Assembly (NCBI RefSeq): GCF_003426815.1
Contig: NZ_QKYK01000010.1
Coordinates: 62,001 to 126,000, forward strand
Direction: 5' to 3'
DNA length: 64,000 nucleotides
DNA from: Desertimonas flava
GTDB lineage: Bacteria > Actinomycetota > Acidimicrobiia > Acidimicrobiales > Ilumatobacteraceae
The notes beneath the pieces were generated by a model. The model saw only the letters and a program-made list of their open reading frames with translations. It was not told the origin of the DNA and did no database searches. Shown here piece by piece: positions 45,184 to 54,438 of the stretch (position 1 is its first letter; every line of letters starts with the position of its first letter). Made by a program: the position numbers and the translations under genes.

Positions 45184-46623
45184 CTATCGGGCTGAGGTGC
45201 GGCGGGTGCCGGGTCCGAAGACGGGAGGCGTCGGAGCGGTGTAGGTGCGTCCGGTGGGGGTGGTGATGGTGAGCATCGGCGCGTTCGGACGATCGCGGTC
45301 GGGGTGCTTGGTGACGGTCCAGCCGGGGAGTTCTTTGATCTGGTTGTAGGACTGGCAGGCGAGTTGGCCGTTGGCGACGGCGGAGTCGTGGCTGTGGCGG
45401 TAGGGGTCGACGTGGTCGAGATCCAAGTCGTGGTCACGGTCGCAGACCGGCATCCGGCAGATGTTCGCGTCGCGGGCGCGAATCCAGCGGGCGACGTGAG
45501 GATGGAACCGTCGCCGGTGCTGATCGACCGCTGAGACGGTGTCGTCGGCGGGGTCGGTGAACACCCGCCGTAGCCACACGGCCACACCGGTGCCGGACGT
45601 GGTGTTGGTGTCGGCGGTGTCGGGCTGGTGGGCGATGGTGTCGAGGAGCTCGCGGGCCCAGGTGGCCGGGATCGGTCCGTAACCGGGGATGACCCCGGGT
45701 GCGGTGTCGTTGCCGAGAAGCGACTCTGCGGGGATCGTGATGTTGAACTCGATGTTCACACCGGGACGGGTGCGTCGCCCTGACAGCAGGTCGACGAACA
45801 GATCGGCACGCAAGTGGTCCAGCGGCCGTTCGTCACCGTTGGAGCGGGCGTCGCGCGCGGCGCGGTCCAAGGTGCCGTAGGCGGCGACGCCGTCACGCAT
45901 CGGCACTAGACCTGAGATGCGGACCATCCCGTCGGCGACCGGTCGCATCGACACGCCGCGTTGTTCGGCGGCGCGGGTGTGGCGCTCGAGGAACCCGGCC
46001 TCGTCGAGGCCGATGGCCAGATACCGGGCGGCGGCTTCGGCCTTGCCGACACCCAAGCCGACGAGTTGCCGCGACAGTTCGGTGTCGACGCGATGGGCCA
46101 ACTCGTCATTCAGGTGTTGGCACTCGCGCGCCACCACTGCAGCGACGCGTTCGGACACGTCACCGACGCGTAGCAGCCGCCCGAGGATCGGGAACCGGAC
46201 GTCGAGTTGGCGGGCCAGCCGCATGTCGGCTGCGGCGTGTTGCGGCGAGACCCGTCGAGCGAGGCCCAACTCGTCGGACACGCCGCGCCCGACCCACCGG
46301 GCCGAGACTCCCTGGTCGCGATGCTCGTCGATCGTCGCGTCGGCGAACGCCACCGACACCTCCGCCCGCAACCCTGCCGCCGCGTTGATGATCCGTTCCA
46401 GCAGCGTCACCTGACCGATCTGGCCGTCGGTGGCCGACGCCGGCCCCATCGCAACGATCACATCCAGCACATCGGACAACCGATCGACCAGCACCCGATC
46501 GCACGCCGGCAACGGCGACCGCCACGGTCCGGGCGGACCGGGTGGTGCGGGTGGCTCCGGCTGGAGTGGTGGGGCCGCGGCGTACGCGGCGCCAGCGGTC
46601 GGCAAGTCGGTCGAGTGCCACAT
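45184..46623 (-). CDS. DUF222-HNH endonuclease (13E12 repeat family-like)
   Basis: A 479-residue protein. DUF222 occupies about residues 40-330. A C-terminal HNH nuclease follows (CRMPVCDRDHDLDLDHVDPYRHSHDSAVANGQLAC, with the Cys pair and the central DH). The family is abundant and multicopy in actinobacteria and related to the mycobacterial REP13E12 element; its role is unclear. ATG 46623 is preferred over the upstream one because GAGGAGG precedes it. Confidence 0.85.
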   Translation of the reverse strand: MWHSTDLPTAGAAYAAAPPLQPEPPAPPGPPGPWRSPLPACDRVLVDRLSDVLDVIVAMGPASATDGQIGQVTLLERIINAAAGLRAEVSVAFADATIDEHRDQGVSARWVGRGVSDELGLARRVSPQHAAADMRLARQLDVRFPILGRLLRVGDVSERVAAVVARECQHLNDELAHRVDTELSRQLVGLGVGKAEAAARYLAIGLDEAGFLERHTRAAEQRGVSMRPVADGMVRISGLVPMRDGVAAYGTLDRAARDARSNGDERPLDHLRADLFVDLLSGRRTRPGVNIEFNITIPAESLLGNDTAPGVIPGYGPIPATWARELLDTIAHQPDTADTNTTSGTGVAVWLRRVFTDPADDTVSAVDQHRRRFHPHVARWIRARDANICRMPVCDRDHDLDLDHVDPYRHSHDSAVANGQLACQSYNQIKELPGWTVTKHPDRDRPNAPMLTITTPTGRTYTAPTPPVFGPGTRRTSAR

Positions 46624-47067
46624 CGGGCCCTCCTCTGGATCTGCTCGGGATCTGCTCGGGTTGCTGCAGGGCGACACGTGTCGCCAATTCCCTCAGGACA
46701 CGGTCCGACTCAGTGTCCGATCGTGGACCGCTGTTGCGATTCAGGATCGAGGCCGAGCTCCACGGCTGGCACCACATTCGACTCCGTCGAGATCACTCAC
46801 CATACTATACGAAGGAGGTTCGAAGATCCAGCCGCACGGCGAAGATCACGAAAAATCTGGATCGACGTGTTCCAGACCTCAGACCTTCATCATCAATACT
46901 CAGACACTCGCGCGGTCGACCAATGGAAAATCAGTAACGACCACACCGCTCGGTGCGGCCGATCATGCCGTGGCACGGCGACGGCAACCCAGGAACACCC
47001 AGGTTCCAGCCGACGTCGACGAATGGGCGGTGAAAGGATCGGGCGCCGTGGTGACTCCTACGGTGGT
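46624..47067. other. 444-base low-GC non-coding stretch
   Basis: No convincing gene on either strand. The middle (about 46800-46950) is clearly less GC-rich than the surroundings and contains AT patches such as CATACTATACG and ACGAAAAATCTGG. It probably holds divergent promoters for the DUF222 gene and the sigma-like gene, and may mark an insertion or deletion scar. Confidence 0.5.
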
Positions 47068-47390
47068 GTGATCGCAGCGACGTCACCGGACGGGGGCCCC
47101 GACGAGCCAGCACAGCCCGATGACGTCGCCGACGTGTCCGCCATCATCGTGGCGGCCGTCGTCACCGTTCGCCGGGCGCTCGTGGCACGCAACGGGCTGG
47201 TCGACGGATGCGACGCCGCCTCCGAGGCCATCGCGTGGGCCTGGGAGCATCAGCGGAAACTGGCCGAGATGAGCAACCCGGTCGGCTACCTGTACCGCGT
47301 CGGGCAGTCGTCGCTGCGCCGCCGCTTTCGCCACGATCGACTCCGCGTCGACGTGATGCCCGAGGTGCATGATGCACGTCGATCTGGAGG
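47068..47390 (+). pseudogene. ECF sigma factor region 2 fragment
   Basis: From a GTG at 47068 the frame gives a short acidic lead and then CDAASEAIAWAWEHQRKLAEMSNPVGYLYRVGQSSLRRRFRHDR, which resembles region 2 of ECF sigma factors. No region 4 helix-turn-helix follows. The frame runs on to 48024 as out-of-frame shadow of the next gene, so the true end is uncertain. A frameshift into the other frames does not restore region 4, pointing to a deletion. Confidence 0.45.
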
Positions 47391-48424
47391 CTCGGCTCTC
47401 CCGAGCCGCGCCGGCGCTGGACGCAGCGATCGAGGCTCAGCTCGCGCAGCGGTCGGGCATCTCGGCTCCCCGACACACGGTGTCTCGCGGCTGGCGCCCG
47501 CTGGCCGCTGCCGCCGCGGTGGTTGTCATCACGGGAGCTGCCGCCGCGATCGCCAGAACTCGTTCGCCCGACGAGATCAACACGGTCGAGCCGGCGGCGC
47601 CCGGAGCGGCCGTCGAGGCGACGACGACCAGCACCACCACCACGCAGGCTCCGAGCGTTCTGTCGGACCCGATCGGCATCGGCACCTCCGGGCCTGCCGT
47701 CGAGGAGTTGCAGCGGCGCCTCACCGCCCTCGGGTTCGTGCCGGGACCCATCGACGGCGAGTTCGGCGTCACGACACAGCAGGCGGTGTGGGCCTTCGAG
47801 AAACTCGTCCTCGCCACTCCAGCGGCGGAGGCCACGGGTGTCGTGACCGACGAGATGTGGCAGCGCATGCAGGCCCCGATCGAGGTTCGACCACGGCGGG
47901 CCTTCGCCGACGGGGCGTCGGCCACCCGGAGCCACACCGAGATCTACCTGGCCGAGCAGGTGGTCGTGTTCTTCGTCGACGACGAACCGGCGCTGATCAG
48001 CCACATCTCCACCGGGTCGGGTGAGGAGTACCGCGAGGTTGCGACGATCGACCCCGGCGAGCGCCGAAACGAGTCGGGTACCGAGCCGATCGAGCTCGGC
48101 CTGATCGGCACTGCCGTCACCCCGGGCGGGGTGTTCGAATACTCACGGCTGCTCACCGGCATGCGACAGACGCCGCTCGGCGAGATGTACGACCCGGCGT
48201 ATTTCAACGAAACCATCGCCATCCACGGGGCGAGCGACGTACCGCTGCACCCGGTGTCCCACGGCGGCGTCCGGGTCCCGCTGTACATCGGTGAGCGCTT
48301 CCACGAGTTCGTGGCGACGGGCGACCAGGTCTTCGTGTTCGACGGAGTCGCCGAGCCCGAGGACTACGGCGCGCAACCGCCCGTGCCGGACCGCATCGAC
48401 CCCGCGTGGTCGCCGCCGGACTGA
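47369..48424 (+). CDS. L,D-transpeptidase homologue lacking the catalytic cysteine
   Basis: A 351-residue membrane-anchored protein: cytoplasmic N-terminus (about 45 residues), one helix (LAAAAAVVVITGAAAAIA), a Thr-rich linker, a PG_binding_1 domain (VEELQRRLTALGFVPGPIDGEFGVTTQQAVWAFE) and a YkuD-type domain. The catalytic signature SHGCxR reads SHGGVR: residue 300 is Gly (codon GGC at 48266), and the protein contains no cysteine at all. It is therefore probably a non-catalytic wall-binding protein. The start overlaps the sigma fragment. Confidence 0.8.
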   Translation: MMHVDLEARLSRAAPALDAAIEAQLAQRSGISAPRHTVSRGWRPLAAAAAVVVITGAAAAIARTRSPDEINTVEPAAPGAAVEATTTSTTTTQAPSVLSDPIGIGTSGPAVEELQRRLTALGFVPGPIDGEFGVTTQQAVWAFEKLVLATPAAEATGVVTDEMWQRMQAPIEVRPRRAFADGASATRSHTEIYLAEQVVVFFVDDEPALISHISTGSGEEYREVATIDPGERRNESGTEPIELGLIGTAVTPGGVFEYSRLLTGMRQTPLGEMYDPAYFNETIAIHGASDVPLHPVSHGGVRVPLYIGERFHEFVATGDQVFVFDGVAEPEDYGAQPPVPDRIDPAWSPPD

Positions 48425-48433
48425 CTCGCCCAC

Positions 48434-48483
48434 GTTCTTGTACTGATTCCTTGTCGCCGGTGACCAAGGATCAGTACAGGAAC
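48434..48483. terminator. Bidirectional hairpin between the transpeptidase homologue and csoR
   Basis: Imperfect 22-bp arms (48434-48455 and 48462-48483) around a 6-base loop. It fills the gap between convergent genes, one arm ending 8 bases before the csoR stop. Confidence 0.7.
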
Positions 48484-48490
48484 TCTCGGG

Positions 48491-48772
48491 TCAGGCGCGC
48501 ATGAGGCGGGCGATGGCGGCGGTGGCCTCGTCGAGCTTCTCGCGGGCCTCGTCACCACCCTCCTGCACGGCATCGGCGACGCAGTGGCCGATGTGGTCGT
48601 GCACCAGGCCGAGCGACACCTGCTGCAACGCCTTGGTGACCGCCAGCACCTGATCGAGGATGTCGATGCAGTAGCGATCGTCCTCCACCATCTTGGCGAT
48701 GCCGCGCACCTGGCCCTCGACTCGGGCCAGGCGTTTGGCGATGTCGTCTTTGTGCATCGTGTAACCAGGCAT
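48491..48772 (-). CDS. csoR: CsoR-family copper-sensing repressor
   Basis: A 93-residue all-helical repressor with the copper ligands Cys35, His60 and Cys64 (contexts DDRYCIDIL and VHDHIGHC), the C-H-C set of Mycobacterium CsoR. It is last in the copper operon, 3 bases after copA, and likely binds the GG-rich palindromes at 52341 and 52372. Confidence 0.92.
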   Translation of the reverse strand: MPGYTMHKDDIAKRLARVEGQVRGIAKMVEDDRYCIDILDQVLAVTKALQQVSLGLVHDHIGHCVADAVQEGGDEAREKLDEATAAIARLMRA

Positions 48773-48775
48773 CGG

Positions 48776-51166
48776 TCACCCCTTCTTGACGGTAGCTACA
48801 GGAGATCCTCCACGATCCGACCACGTCGAGTCGAAGCGTCGCAGACGGAGGCTGTTGGTCACGACGAAGACGCTCGAGAACGCCATCGCGGCGCCGGCGA
48901 GCATCGGATTGAGCAGCCCGGCGGCGGCGATCGGGATCGCCGCCACGTTGTAGGCGAACGCCCAGAACAGGTTGCCCTTGATGACGGCCAGCGTGTGCCG
49001 CGATAGGCGGATGGCGTCGGCCGCCGACCGCAGGTCGCCGCGGACCAGCGTGAGATCGCTCGCCTCGATCGCCACGTCGGTGCCGGTGCCCATCGCCAGG
49101 CCGAGATCCGCCTGGGCCAGCGCGGCGGCATCGTTGACACCGTCGCCGACCATCGCCACGACCTTGCCCTCCGACTGCAGGCGCTGGACGACCGCCACCT
49201 TGTCGGCGGGCAACACGTCGGCCACGACGTCGTCTGCGTCGATGCCCACCTGGGCGGCGACGGCGCGGGCCGCCCGCTCGTTGTCGCCGGTGAGCAGCAC
49301 CGGCCGCAAGCCGAGCTCGCGGAAGGCGCTGATGGCCTCGGCGGAGGTGTCCTTCACGGTGTCGGCGACGACGAGCATGCCGCGCACCTCGCCGTCCCAG
49401 CCGGCGAACACCGGCGTGCGGCCGGCGGAGCGGGCCTCGTCGGCCGCGAGCTTCAGCGAGCCGCCGGTGGAAGCCGTCAGCACATCGCCGAGGTGCAGCG
49501 CCGAGTCGGCGAGGAACGTCTCGCGCCCCACGGAGACGGCGTGACCCTCGACGAGACCTTCGACGCCGAGCCCGTCGCGGGACGAGAACGACTCGACCGG
49601 GGCGAGAGTCAACCCTCGCTCCCCCACTCCGGCGGCGATCGCCTGGGCGATCGGGTGCTCGGAAGCGTGTTCGACGGAACCGGCCAGGCGCAGCAGTTCG
49701 TCGGCGTCGACACCGTCGACCGGCACGACGTCCACCAACGCCATCTTCCCGGAGGTCACCGTGCCGGTCTTGTCGAGCACGATCGTGTCGATCCTCCGGG
49801 TCGACTCGAGCACCTCCGGGCCCTTGATCAGGATCCCGAGCTGTGCCCCGCGGCCGGTGCCGACCATGAGCGCCGTCGGCGTGGCGAGCCCGAGGGCGCA
49901 CGGGCAGGCGATGATGAGCACGGCGACGGCGGCGGTGAATGCCGTGGTCGCCGATCCGGTGGACGCCGCGGTGAGCCAGAAGCCCAGCGTGGCGACGGCC
50001 AGGACGATCACGGCCGGGACGAAGAACGCCGAGATCCGATCCGCGAGCCGTTGGACCTGGGCCTTGCCCGTCTGGGCGTCCTCGACCAGGCGGGCGATCT
50101 GGGCCAGCGCCGTGTCGGCGCCGACCCGCGTGGCGCGGACCACGAGGCGTCCGCCGGCGTTGACGGAGGCGCCGACGACGGGGTCGTCGGGACCGACCTC
50201 CACAGGGACCGGCTCGCCCGTCAGCAGCGACGTGTCGACGGCGGACGTGCCGTCGACCACCACACCGTCGGTCGCCACCTTCTCGCCCGGACGCACGACG
50301 AAGAGATCCCCGACGGCGAGCTGGTCGATCGGGATGCGCGTCTCCGAGCCGTCACGGACGACGGCGACGTCCTTGGCGCCCAGCTCGAGCAGCGCCTGGA
50401 GCGCGGCACCGGAGCGTCGCTTGGCCCGCTGCTCGGCGTACCGGCCGGCGAGGATGAACACGATGACGCCGGCGGCGACCTCGAGGTAGATCTGGCTCGA
50501 TCCCATGCCCCGCTCGGGCCGGAACGAGAACCCATGACGCATCGACGGGTCGCCGGCGTCGCCGATGAACAGCGCGTACAGCGACCAGCCGAACGCGGCG
50601 AGCGTGCCGACCGAGATCAGGGTGTCCATGGTGGCCGTGCCGTGACGCACGTTGGCCCACGTCGCCTTGTGGAACGGCCAGCCGCCCCACACCACGACCG
50701 GCGCGGCGAGGGTGAGCGACAGCCACTGCCACGAGTCGAACTGCAGCGCGGGGATCATCGCCAGGGCGACGACGGGGACCGCCAGGACGAACGAGATGAG
50801 CAGCCGGCGGCGCAGGACGTCGATCGGCTCCTCGGCGTGATGGCCGTCGTGGGCCCCTGCGTGGTCACCGTCGAGGCCCGAGGCGTCGGGGTGACGACTC
50901 CCGGGCGGCTCGTGGACGCTGGCCGAGTAGCCGGCCGCTTCCACCTGCTTCACCAGGTCGTCGGTCGACACCTCGGCGTCGGCGGCCACGGAGACCTTGG
51001 CCTTCTCGGTGGCGTAGTTGACCGTGGCGCTGACGCCGTCCAGCTTGTTCAGGCGCTTCTCGATGCGCGCCGCGCACGAGGCGCACGTCATGCCGACGAT
51101 GTCGAGGCTGACATCGGTCGCGGCGGCTTCGGCGGCCTGCGGGTGGGCGTGGGTGTCAGTGGTCAT
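48776..51166 (-). CDS. copA: Copper-exporting P1B-type ATPase
   Basis: A 796-residue pump with one N-terminal HMA domain ([16 protein letters not shown]). A His-rich stretch ([22 protein letters not shown]) precedes the first helix. The membrane motif is [17 protein letters not shown] and [20 protein letters not shown] follow. It exports Cu(I) from the cytoplasm. The ATG overlaps the upstream gene by 11 bases. Confidence 0.95.
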   Translation of the reverse strand: MTTDTHAHPQAAEAAATDVSLDIVGMTCASCAARIEKRLNKLDGVSATVNYATEKAKVSVAADAEVSTDDLVKQVEAAGYSASVHEPPGSRHPDASGLDGDHAGAHDGHHAEEPIDVLRRRLLISFVLAVPVVALAMIPALQFDSWQWLSLTLAAPVVVWGGWPFHKATWANVRHGTATMDTLISVGTLAAFGWSLYALFIGDAGDPSMRHGFSFRPERGMGSSQIYLEVAAGVIVFILAGRYAEQRAKRRSGAALQALLELGAKDVAVVRDGSETRIPIDQLAVGDLFVVRPGEKVATDGVVVDGTSAVDTSLLTGEPVPVEVGPDDPVVGASVNAGGRLVVRATRVGADTALAQIARLVEDAQTGKAQVQRLADRISAFFVPAVIVLAVATLGFWLTAASTGSATTAFTAAVAVLIIACPCALGLATPTALMVGTGRGAQLGILIKGPEVLESTRRIDTIVLDKTGTVTSGKMALVDVVPVDGVDADELLRLAGSVEHASEHPIAQAIAAGVGERGLTLAPVESFSSRDGLGVEGLVEGHAVSVGRETFLADSALHLGDVLTASTGGSLKLAADEARSAGRTPVFAGWDGEVRGMLVVADTVKDTSAEAISAFRELGLRPVLLTGDNERAARAVAAQVGIDADDVVADVLPADKVAVVQRLQSEGKVVAMVGDGVNDAAALAQADLGLAMGTGTDVAIEASDLTLVRGDLRSAADAIRLSRHTLAVIKGNLFWAFAYNVAAIPIAAAGLLNPMLAGAAMAFSSVFVVTNSLRLRRFDSTWSDRGGSPVATVKKG

Positions 51167-52103
51167 CGTGGACCTGTCCCGTGGTCGCCGTCCCGTCGGA
51201 CGGAGCGGTGCCTCCGTTGCCGACGTCCACGGTGAAGGCGGCGGTGTGGACCTCGCCGTCGACCGAGAAGTCGAGGAACAGCCGGTAGGTGCCGGCGGTT
51301 GGGAACGCCGCGGCGAAGCCGATCGACGGTGCTTCGACGTCGTCGAGCGGATGCACGTGGAGGTAGCCGAGATCGCCGGCGCGCAGCACGACGAGGTGGC
51401 CGGCGGCCCCGAGGTACGGATCGGTGACGACGTCGTCGCCGTCACGGCTGACCTCGAACGTGAGCGTCGACTCGCCGGCAGAGATCGCCTCGGCACCTGA
51501 CAGGGCGACGTCGAAGCCGTCGACCGTTGTGGTCGATGCGACGGCGGGTAGCTCGGACACGGCCGTGTCCCCGGCGACGGCGAGGTCGGTGGCCAACGTC
51601 AGCGCGTCGGCGCCGGTCGCGCGGAAGTCGGCGTACACCCGGTACGAGCCGGCCGGGAGCTCCGGCAGATCGATCGACCAGGTGCCGTCCGCGGCCAGAT
51701 CGGGGTGAACGTGGTGGAACTCGACGAGATCTCGGGAGGCCACGATGAGATGCAGCCGGCGCTCGTGGACGACGTCGAACTCCGTGACCGCCTCACCATC
51801 GGGACCTTCGATGGTGAAGGCGTACTCCGTCGGGTGCTCGGCGTGCTCGGCGTCGATCGTGTCGACGGCCGGGACCAGGCGGTACCCGGCGGCGGCGACG
51901 CTGAGACCCGACAATCCGGGCCCGGCGTCACCGACCGATGGCGTCACCGGCGATCCGGCGGGGGCCTCGTCGTCGTGCTCGACGTGGCCGTCGTCGTCGC
52001 GACTGGTGTCGATGGGACCGACCGCGGCGCCGACGGCGGCGGCCGCGCCGAAGGCGATCGCCGTTCCGGCGGCGAAGGCGGCGAGCTTGGTGAGCGGTCT
52101 CAC
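51156..52103 (-). CDS. Exported His-rich copper-operon protein
   Basis: A 315-residue protein with an N-terminal signal/anchor ([25 protein letters not shown]). A His/Asp-rich stretch is followed by two similar beta domains, each carrying a His motif: [19 protein letters not shown] near residue 140 and [20 protein letters not shown] near residue 240. Not a characterised family to my knowledge. Position between copZ and copA with overlapping ends suggests an extracytoplasmic copper-binding or copper-handing role (inference). Confidence 0.75.
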   Translation of the reverse strand: MRPLTKLAAFAAGTAIAFGAAAAVGAAVGPIDTSRDDDGHVEHDDEAPAGSPVTPSVGDAGPGLSGLSVAAAGYRLVPAVDTIDAEHAEHPTEYAFTIEGPDGEAVTEFDVVHERRLHLIVASRDLVEFHHVHPDLAADGTWSIDLPELPAGSYRVYADFRATGADALTLATDLAVAGDTAVSELPAVASTTTVDGFDVALSGAEAISAGESTLTFEVSRDGDDVVTDPYLGAAGHLVVLRAGDLGYLHVHPLDDVEAPSIGFAAAFPTAGTYRLFLDFSVDGEVHTAAFTVDVGNGGTAPSDGTATTGQVHDDH

Positions 52104-52306
52104 TTCACCAACTCGTAACCCGCCTCGTCGACGGCCGCCGCGACGGCGGCCCGATCGACTGGCGATTCGGACTCGACGGTGACGGTGCCCGCGGCGAGGT
52201 CGACATCGACCTTGCTCACACCGGCCACCTTGGCGACCTCCTCGGACACGGCGTTGACGCAGTGCTGGCAGGTCATCCCGGTGACGGTGAACGATTCGAC
52301 GGTCAT
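52100..52306 (-). CDS. copZ: Copper chaperone, HMA domain
   Basis: A 68-residue single HMA domain with the metal motif GMTCQHC (Cys13, Cys16). It carries Cu(I) to CopA. The ATG at 52306 is chosen over the upstream in-frame ATGs because AAGGAGA lies 8 bases before it. First gene of the operon. Confidence 0.92.
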   Translation of the reverse strand: MTVESFTVTGMTCQHCVNAVSEEVAKVAGVSKVDVDLAAGTVTVESESPVDRAAVAAAVDEAGYELVK

Positions 52307-52340
52307 GGCGGTGGTCTCCTTCGAGCGATCGGACATCAGA

Positions 52341-52355
52341 TACCCCATGGGGGTA
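52341..52355. promoter_or_regulatory. CsoR-like palindrome 1
   Basis: TACCCCATGGGGGTA, a G/C-tract palindrome of the CsoR operator type, 35 bases before the copZ ATG. Confidence 0.8.
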
Positions 52356-52371
52356 CATGCCCAACCCTACA

Positions 52372-52386
52372 TACCCCCAAGGGGTA
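52372..52386. promoter_or_regulatory. CsoR-like palindrome 2
   Basis: TACCCCCAAGGGGTA, 31 bases from the first palindrome centre to centre (about three helical turns). Two tetramers could bind on the same face. It lies between copZ and the stop of the neighbouring HxlR gene. Confidence 0.8.
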
Positions 52387-52409
52387 CCACAACCCTCACC
52401 GCTGCGGCG

Positions 52410-53123
52410 TCAGCTGGCGAGGCTCGCCTCGCGTCGGCGACGGGCCTCGGCGCGGCGCAGTCCGGCGGCGAAGAGCTCGGTGTCGAACCAGGTGGGGAAG
52501 GCGCGGGCGAGGCGAGCCGGGCCGAGCACCCGCACGGCGCCTCCGGCCACCAAGGAGCGGAAGGGCACCAGACCGAGCAGCCAGCGGTGCATCTGCCGGT
52601 TGTCGGCCTCGACGGCGAGCGCGATGTCGACGCCGGGGTCGGTGCGGCAGACCGTGATGGCCCCGTCGTTGATGTCGAGCCAACCCTCGGCGCCGCCGAC
52701 GCCGGTGAGCACGATGTGGGTCACCGTTCGCTCGTCGGGGAAGTGGTCGGGCAACGCGTGCTGGTGCATGCGCCACAGCAGCGACAGCCCGTCGAGGTCG
52801 TCGTCGGTGGGGTCACCGAAGGCCCATTCGGCGGCCCAGTGCCCCATCGCCCACACGATCGACGTCAGCCCTTCGCCGGACTCGGTCAGCTCGTAGCGCA
52901 CCGGGCGCCCGGGACCGGCGGTCTGCCGAACGACGAGGCCGCGCGCCTCGAGCATCCGCAGCCGTTCTGCGAGCAGCGACCGGCTCATCCGCGGCACGCC
53001 GCGGTGGATCTCGTTGAAGCCCGTCGCCCCGATCATCATCTCCCTGATCAGCAGCGGGGTCCATCGATCACCGAGCACTTCCACCGCTGACGCGATCGGG
53101 CAGTAGTCGGCATACCCATTCAC
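52410..53123 (-). CDS. HxlR-family transcriptional regulator with C-terminal SCP2-like extension
   Basis: A 237-residue protein. The HxlR winged helix (CPIASAVEVLGDRWTPLLIREMMIGATGFNEIHRGVPRMSRSLLAERLRMLE) occupies the first 100 residues. The second half (TVTHIVLTGVGGAEGWLDINDGAITVCRTDPGVDIALAVEADNRQMHRWLLG) resembles SCP2/sterol-transfer-like ligand domains. GTG start. Divergent from the acyl-CoA dehydrogenase, which it may control. Confidence 0.8.
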   Translation of the reverse strand: MNGYADYCPIASAVEVLGDRWTPLLIREMMIGATGFNEIHRGVPRMSRSLLAERLRMLEARGLVVRQTAGPGRPVRYELTESGEGLTSIVWAMGHWAAEWAFGDPTDDDLDGLSLLWRMHQHALPDHFPDERTVTHIVLTGVGGAEGWLDINDGAITVCRTDPGVDIALAVEADNRQMHRWLLGLVPFRSLVAGGAVRVLGPARLARAFPTWFDTELFAAGLRRAEARRRREASLAS

Positions 53124-53230
53124 GCCGTCAGTGTGACCGACGACCCAGGGTCGTGTCGCTCGATTTCCGTCGGGACCCAGTTCGAAAGCTGCACTGGTTT
53201 GGCTCCGCCGGTTGTCGGATGGTGTACGGC

Positions 53231-54385
53231 ATGTCAACGACGACAACCCTCAGCAACTCCATCACCCGTCCCGCCGACCTCGCGAGCTGGGCCGAAGAGC
53301 TCGGCAAGATCGCCGGGGCCGCGGCGGCTCGCCACGACCAGGACGGCTCCTGGATCGACGACTCCTTCGACGCCCTGCGTTCGCGCGGCTACCTGGCCCT
53401 CGCCGTCCCCTCTGAGCTGGGCGGCATGGGCGCGACGCTCTCCGAGATCGCCGGCGTCCAGCGCATCCTCGGCCGTCACTGCGGATCGACGGCCCTGGCC
53501 ATGTCGATGCACCAGCACGTCACCGCCTTCACCGCATGGCGCTACCGAAGAGACCTGGCCGGCGCAGAGGCCACCCTGCGCCGGGTTGCCGACGAGGGCA
53601 TCGTGCTCGTCTCCACCGGCGGGGCCGACTTCACCAACCCGCGCGGCACGGCCACCAAGGTCGACGGCGGCTACATGGTCAGCGGCCACAAGATCTTCGC
53701 CAGCCAGTCCCCCGCCGGCACCGTGATGTCCACGATGTTCGCGTACGACGATCCCGAACAGGGCCTCCGCGTCCTCAACCTGGCCGTTCCGTTCAGCGAC
53801 CCCGGCGTGACCGTGCTCGACAACTGGAACACGATGGGGATGCGGGGCACGGCGAGCCACGACGTCGTCGTGGAGAACGTGTTCGTCCCGGGAGAGCGGG
53901 TGCTGGCCAACCGGCCTCACGGCGTGATCGACCCACCGCTCCAGGTGATTCTGAGCATCGCCTTCTCGGTGATCAACGGTGCCTACCTCGGCGTCGCCGA
54001 CAGCGCCGCGGCGGCGGCGATCGACGCGGTCGCCGACCGTGCCGGCGATCCCGGCGTGCAGCGCCAGGTTGGGCTGATGCAGCACCGCCTCCGTGTCGCC
54101 TCGTGGGCCCACGAGGGGGCGTTGGCGGCGGTCGGCGACGATCCGCAGCCGTCGATGGAGACGGTCGCCGCGGTCATGGCCGCCAAGCGTGAGATCGCCA
54201 TCGCCGGCATCGAGGTCTGCGACATCGCCATGGAACTGGCCGGCGGCCGCGCCTACTTCAAGGGCTCGCCGATCGAGCGCGCCTACCGGGACATCCGCGC
54301 CGCCAAGTTCCACCCGCTCACGCCGGAGGCCACGCTTCTGCACGGCGGCCGCCTCGCCCTCGGCCAGCCCTGCGACATCGTCTGA
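53231..54385 (+). CDS. Acyl-CoA dehydrogenase
   Basis: A 384-residue FAD enzyme of the ACAD fold (GYLALAVPSELGGMGATLSEIAGVQ; FTNPRGTATKVDGGYMVSGHKIFASQSPAG; MGMRGTASHDVVVENVFVP; C-terminal AMELAGGRAYFKGSPIERAYRDIRAAKFHPLTPEA). The catalytic Glu position is not evident by eye, so an oxygenase-like ACAD is possible. It is divergent from the HxlR regulator. Confidence 0.85.
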   Translation: MSTTTTLSNSITRPADLASWAEELGKIAGAAAARHDQDGSWIDDSFDALRSRGYLALAVPSELGGMGATLSEIAGVQRILGRHCGSTALAMSMHQHVTAFTAWRYRRDLAGAEATLRRVADEGIVLVSTGGADFTNPRGTATKVDGGYMVSGHKIFASQSPAGTVMSTMFAYDDPEQGLRVLNLAVPFSDPGVTVLDNWNTMGMRGTASHDVVVENVFVPGERVLANRPHGVIDPPLQVILSIAFSVINGAYLGVADSAAAAAIDAVADRAGDPGVQRQVGLMQHRLRVASWAHEGALAAVGDDPQPSMETVAAVMAAKREIAIAGIEVCDIAMELAGGRAYFKGSPIERAYRDIRAAKFHPLTPEATLLHGGRLALGQPCDIV

Positions 54386-54401
54386 GTCCACCCCCCAACC
54401 C

Positions 54402-54435
54402 TCGCCGGGCGTGCCCGATCGGGCACGCCCGGCGA
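54402..54435. terminator. Bidirectional terminator hairpin
   Basis: A perfect 34-base palindrome centred on CGATCG with GGGCGTGCC arms, between the convergent acyl-CoA dehydrogenase and AsnC genes. Confidence 0.85.
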
Positions 54436-54438
54436 CCA

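Noticed and set aside
49493-51235. 580-residue plus-strand frame opposite copA
   Set aside because: Shadow of copA in high-GC DNA with no recognisable domain.
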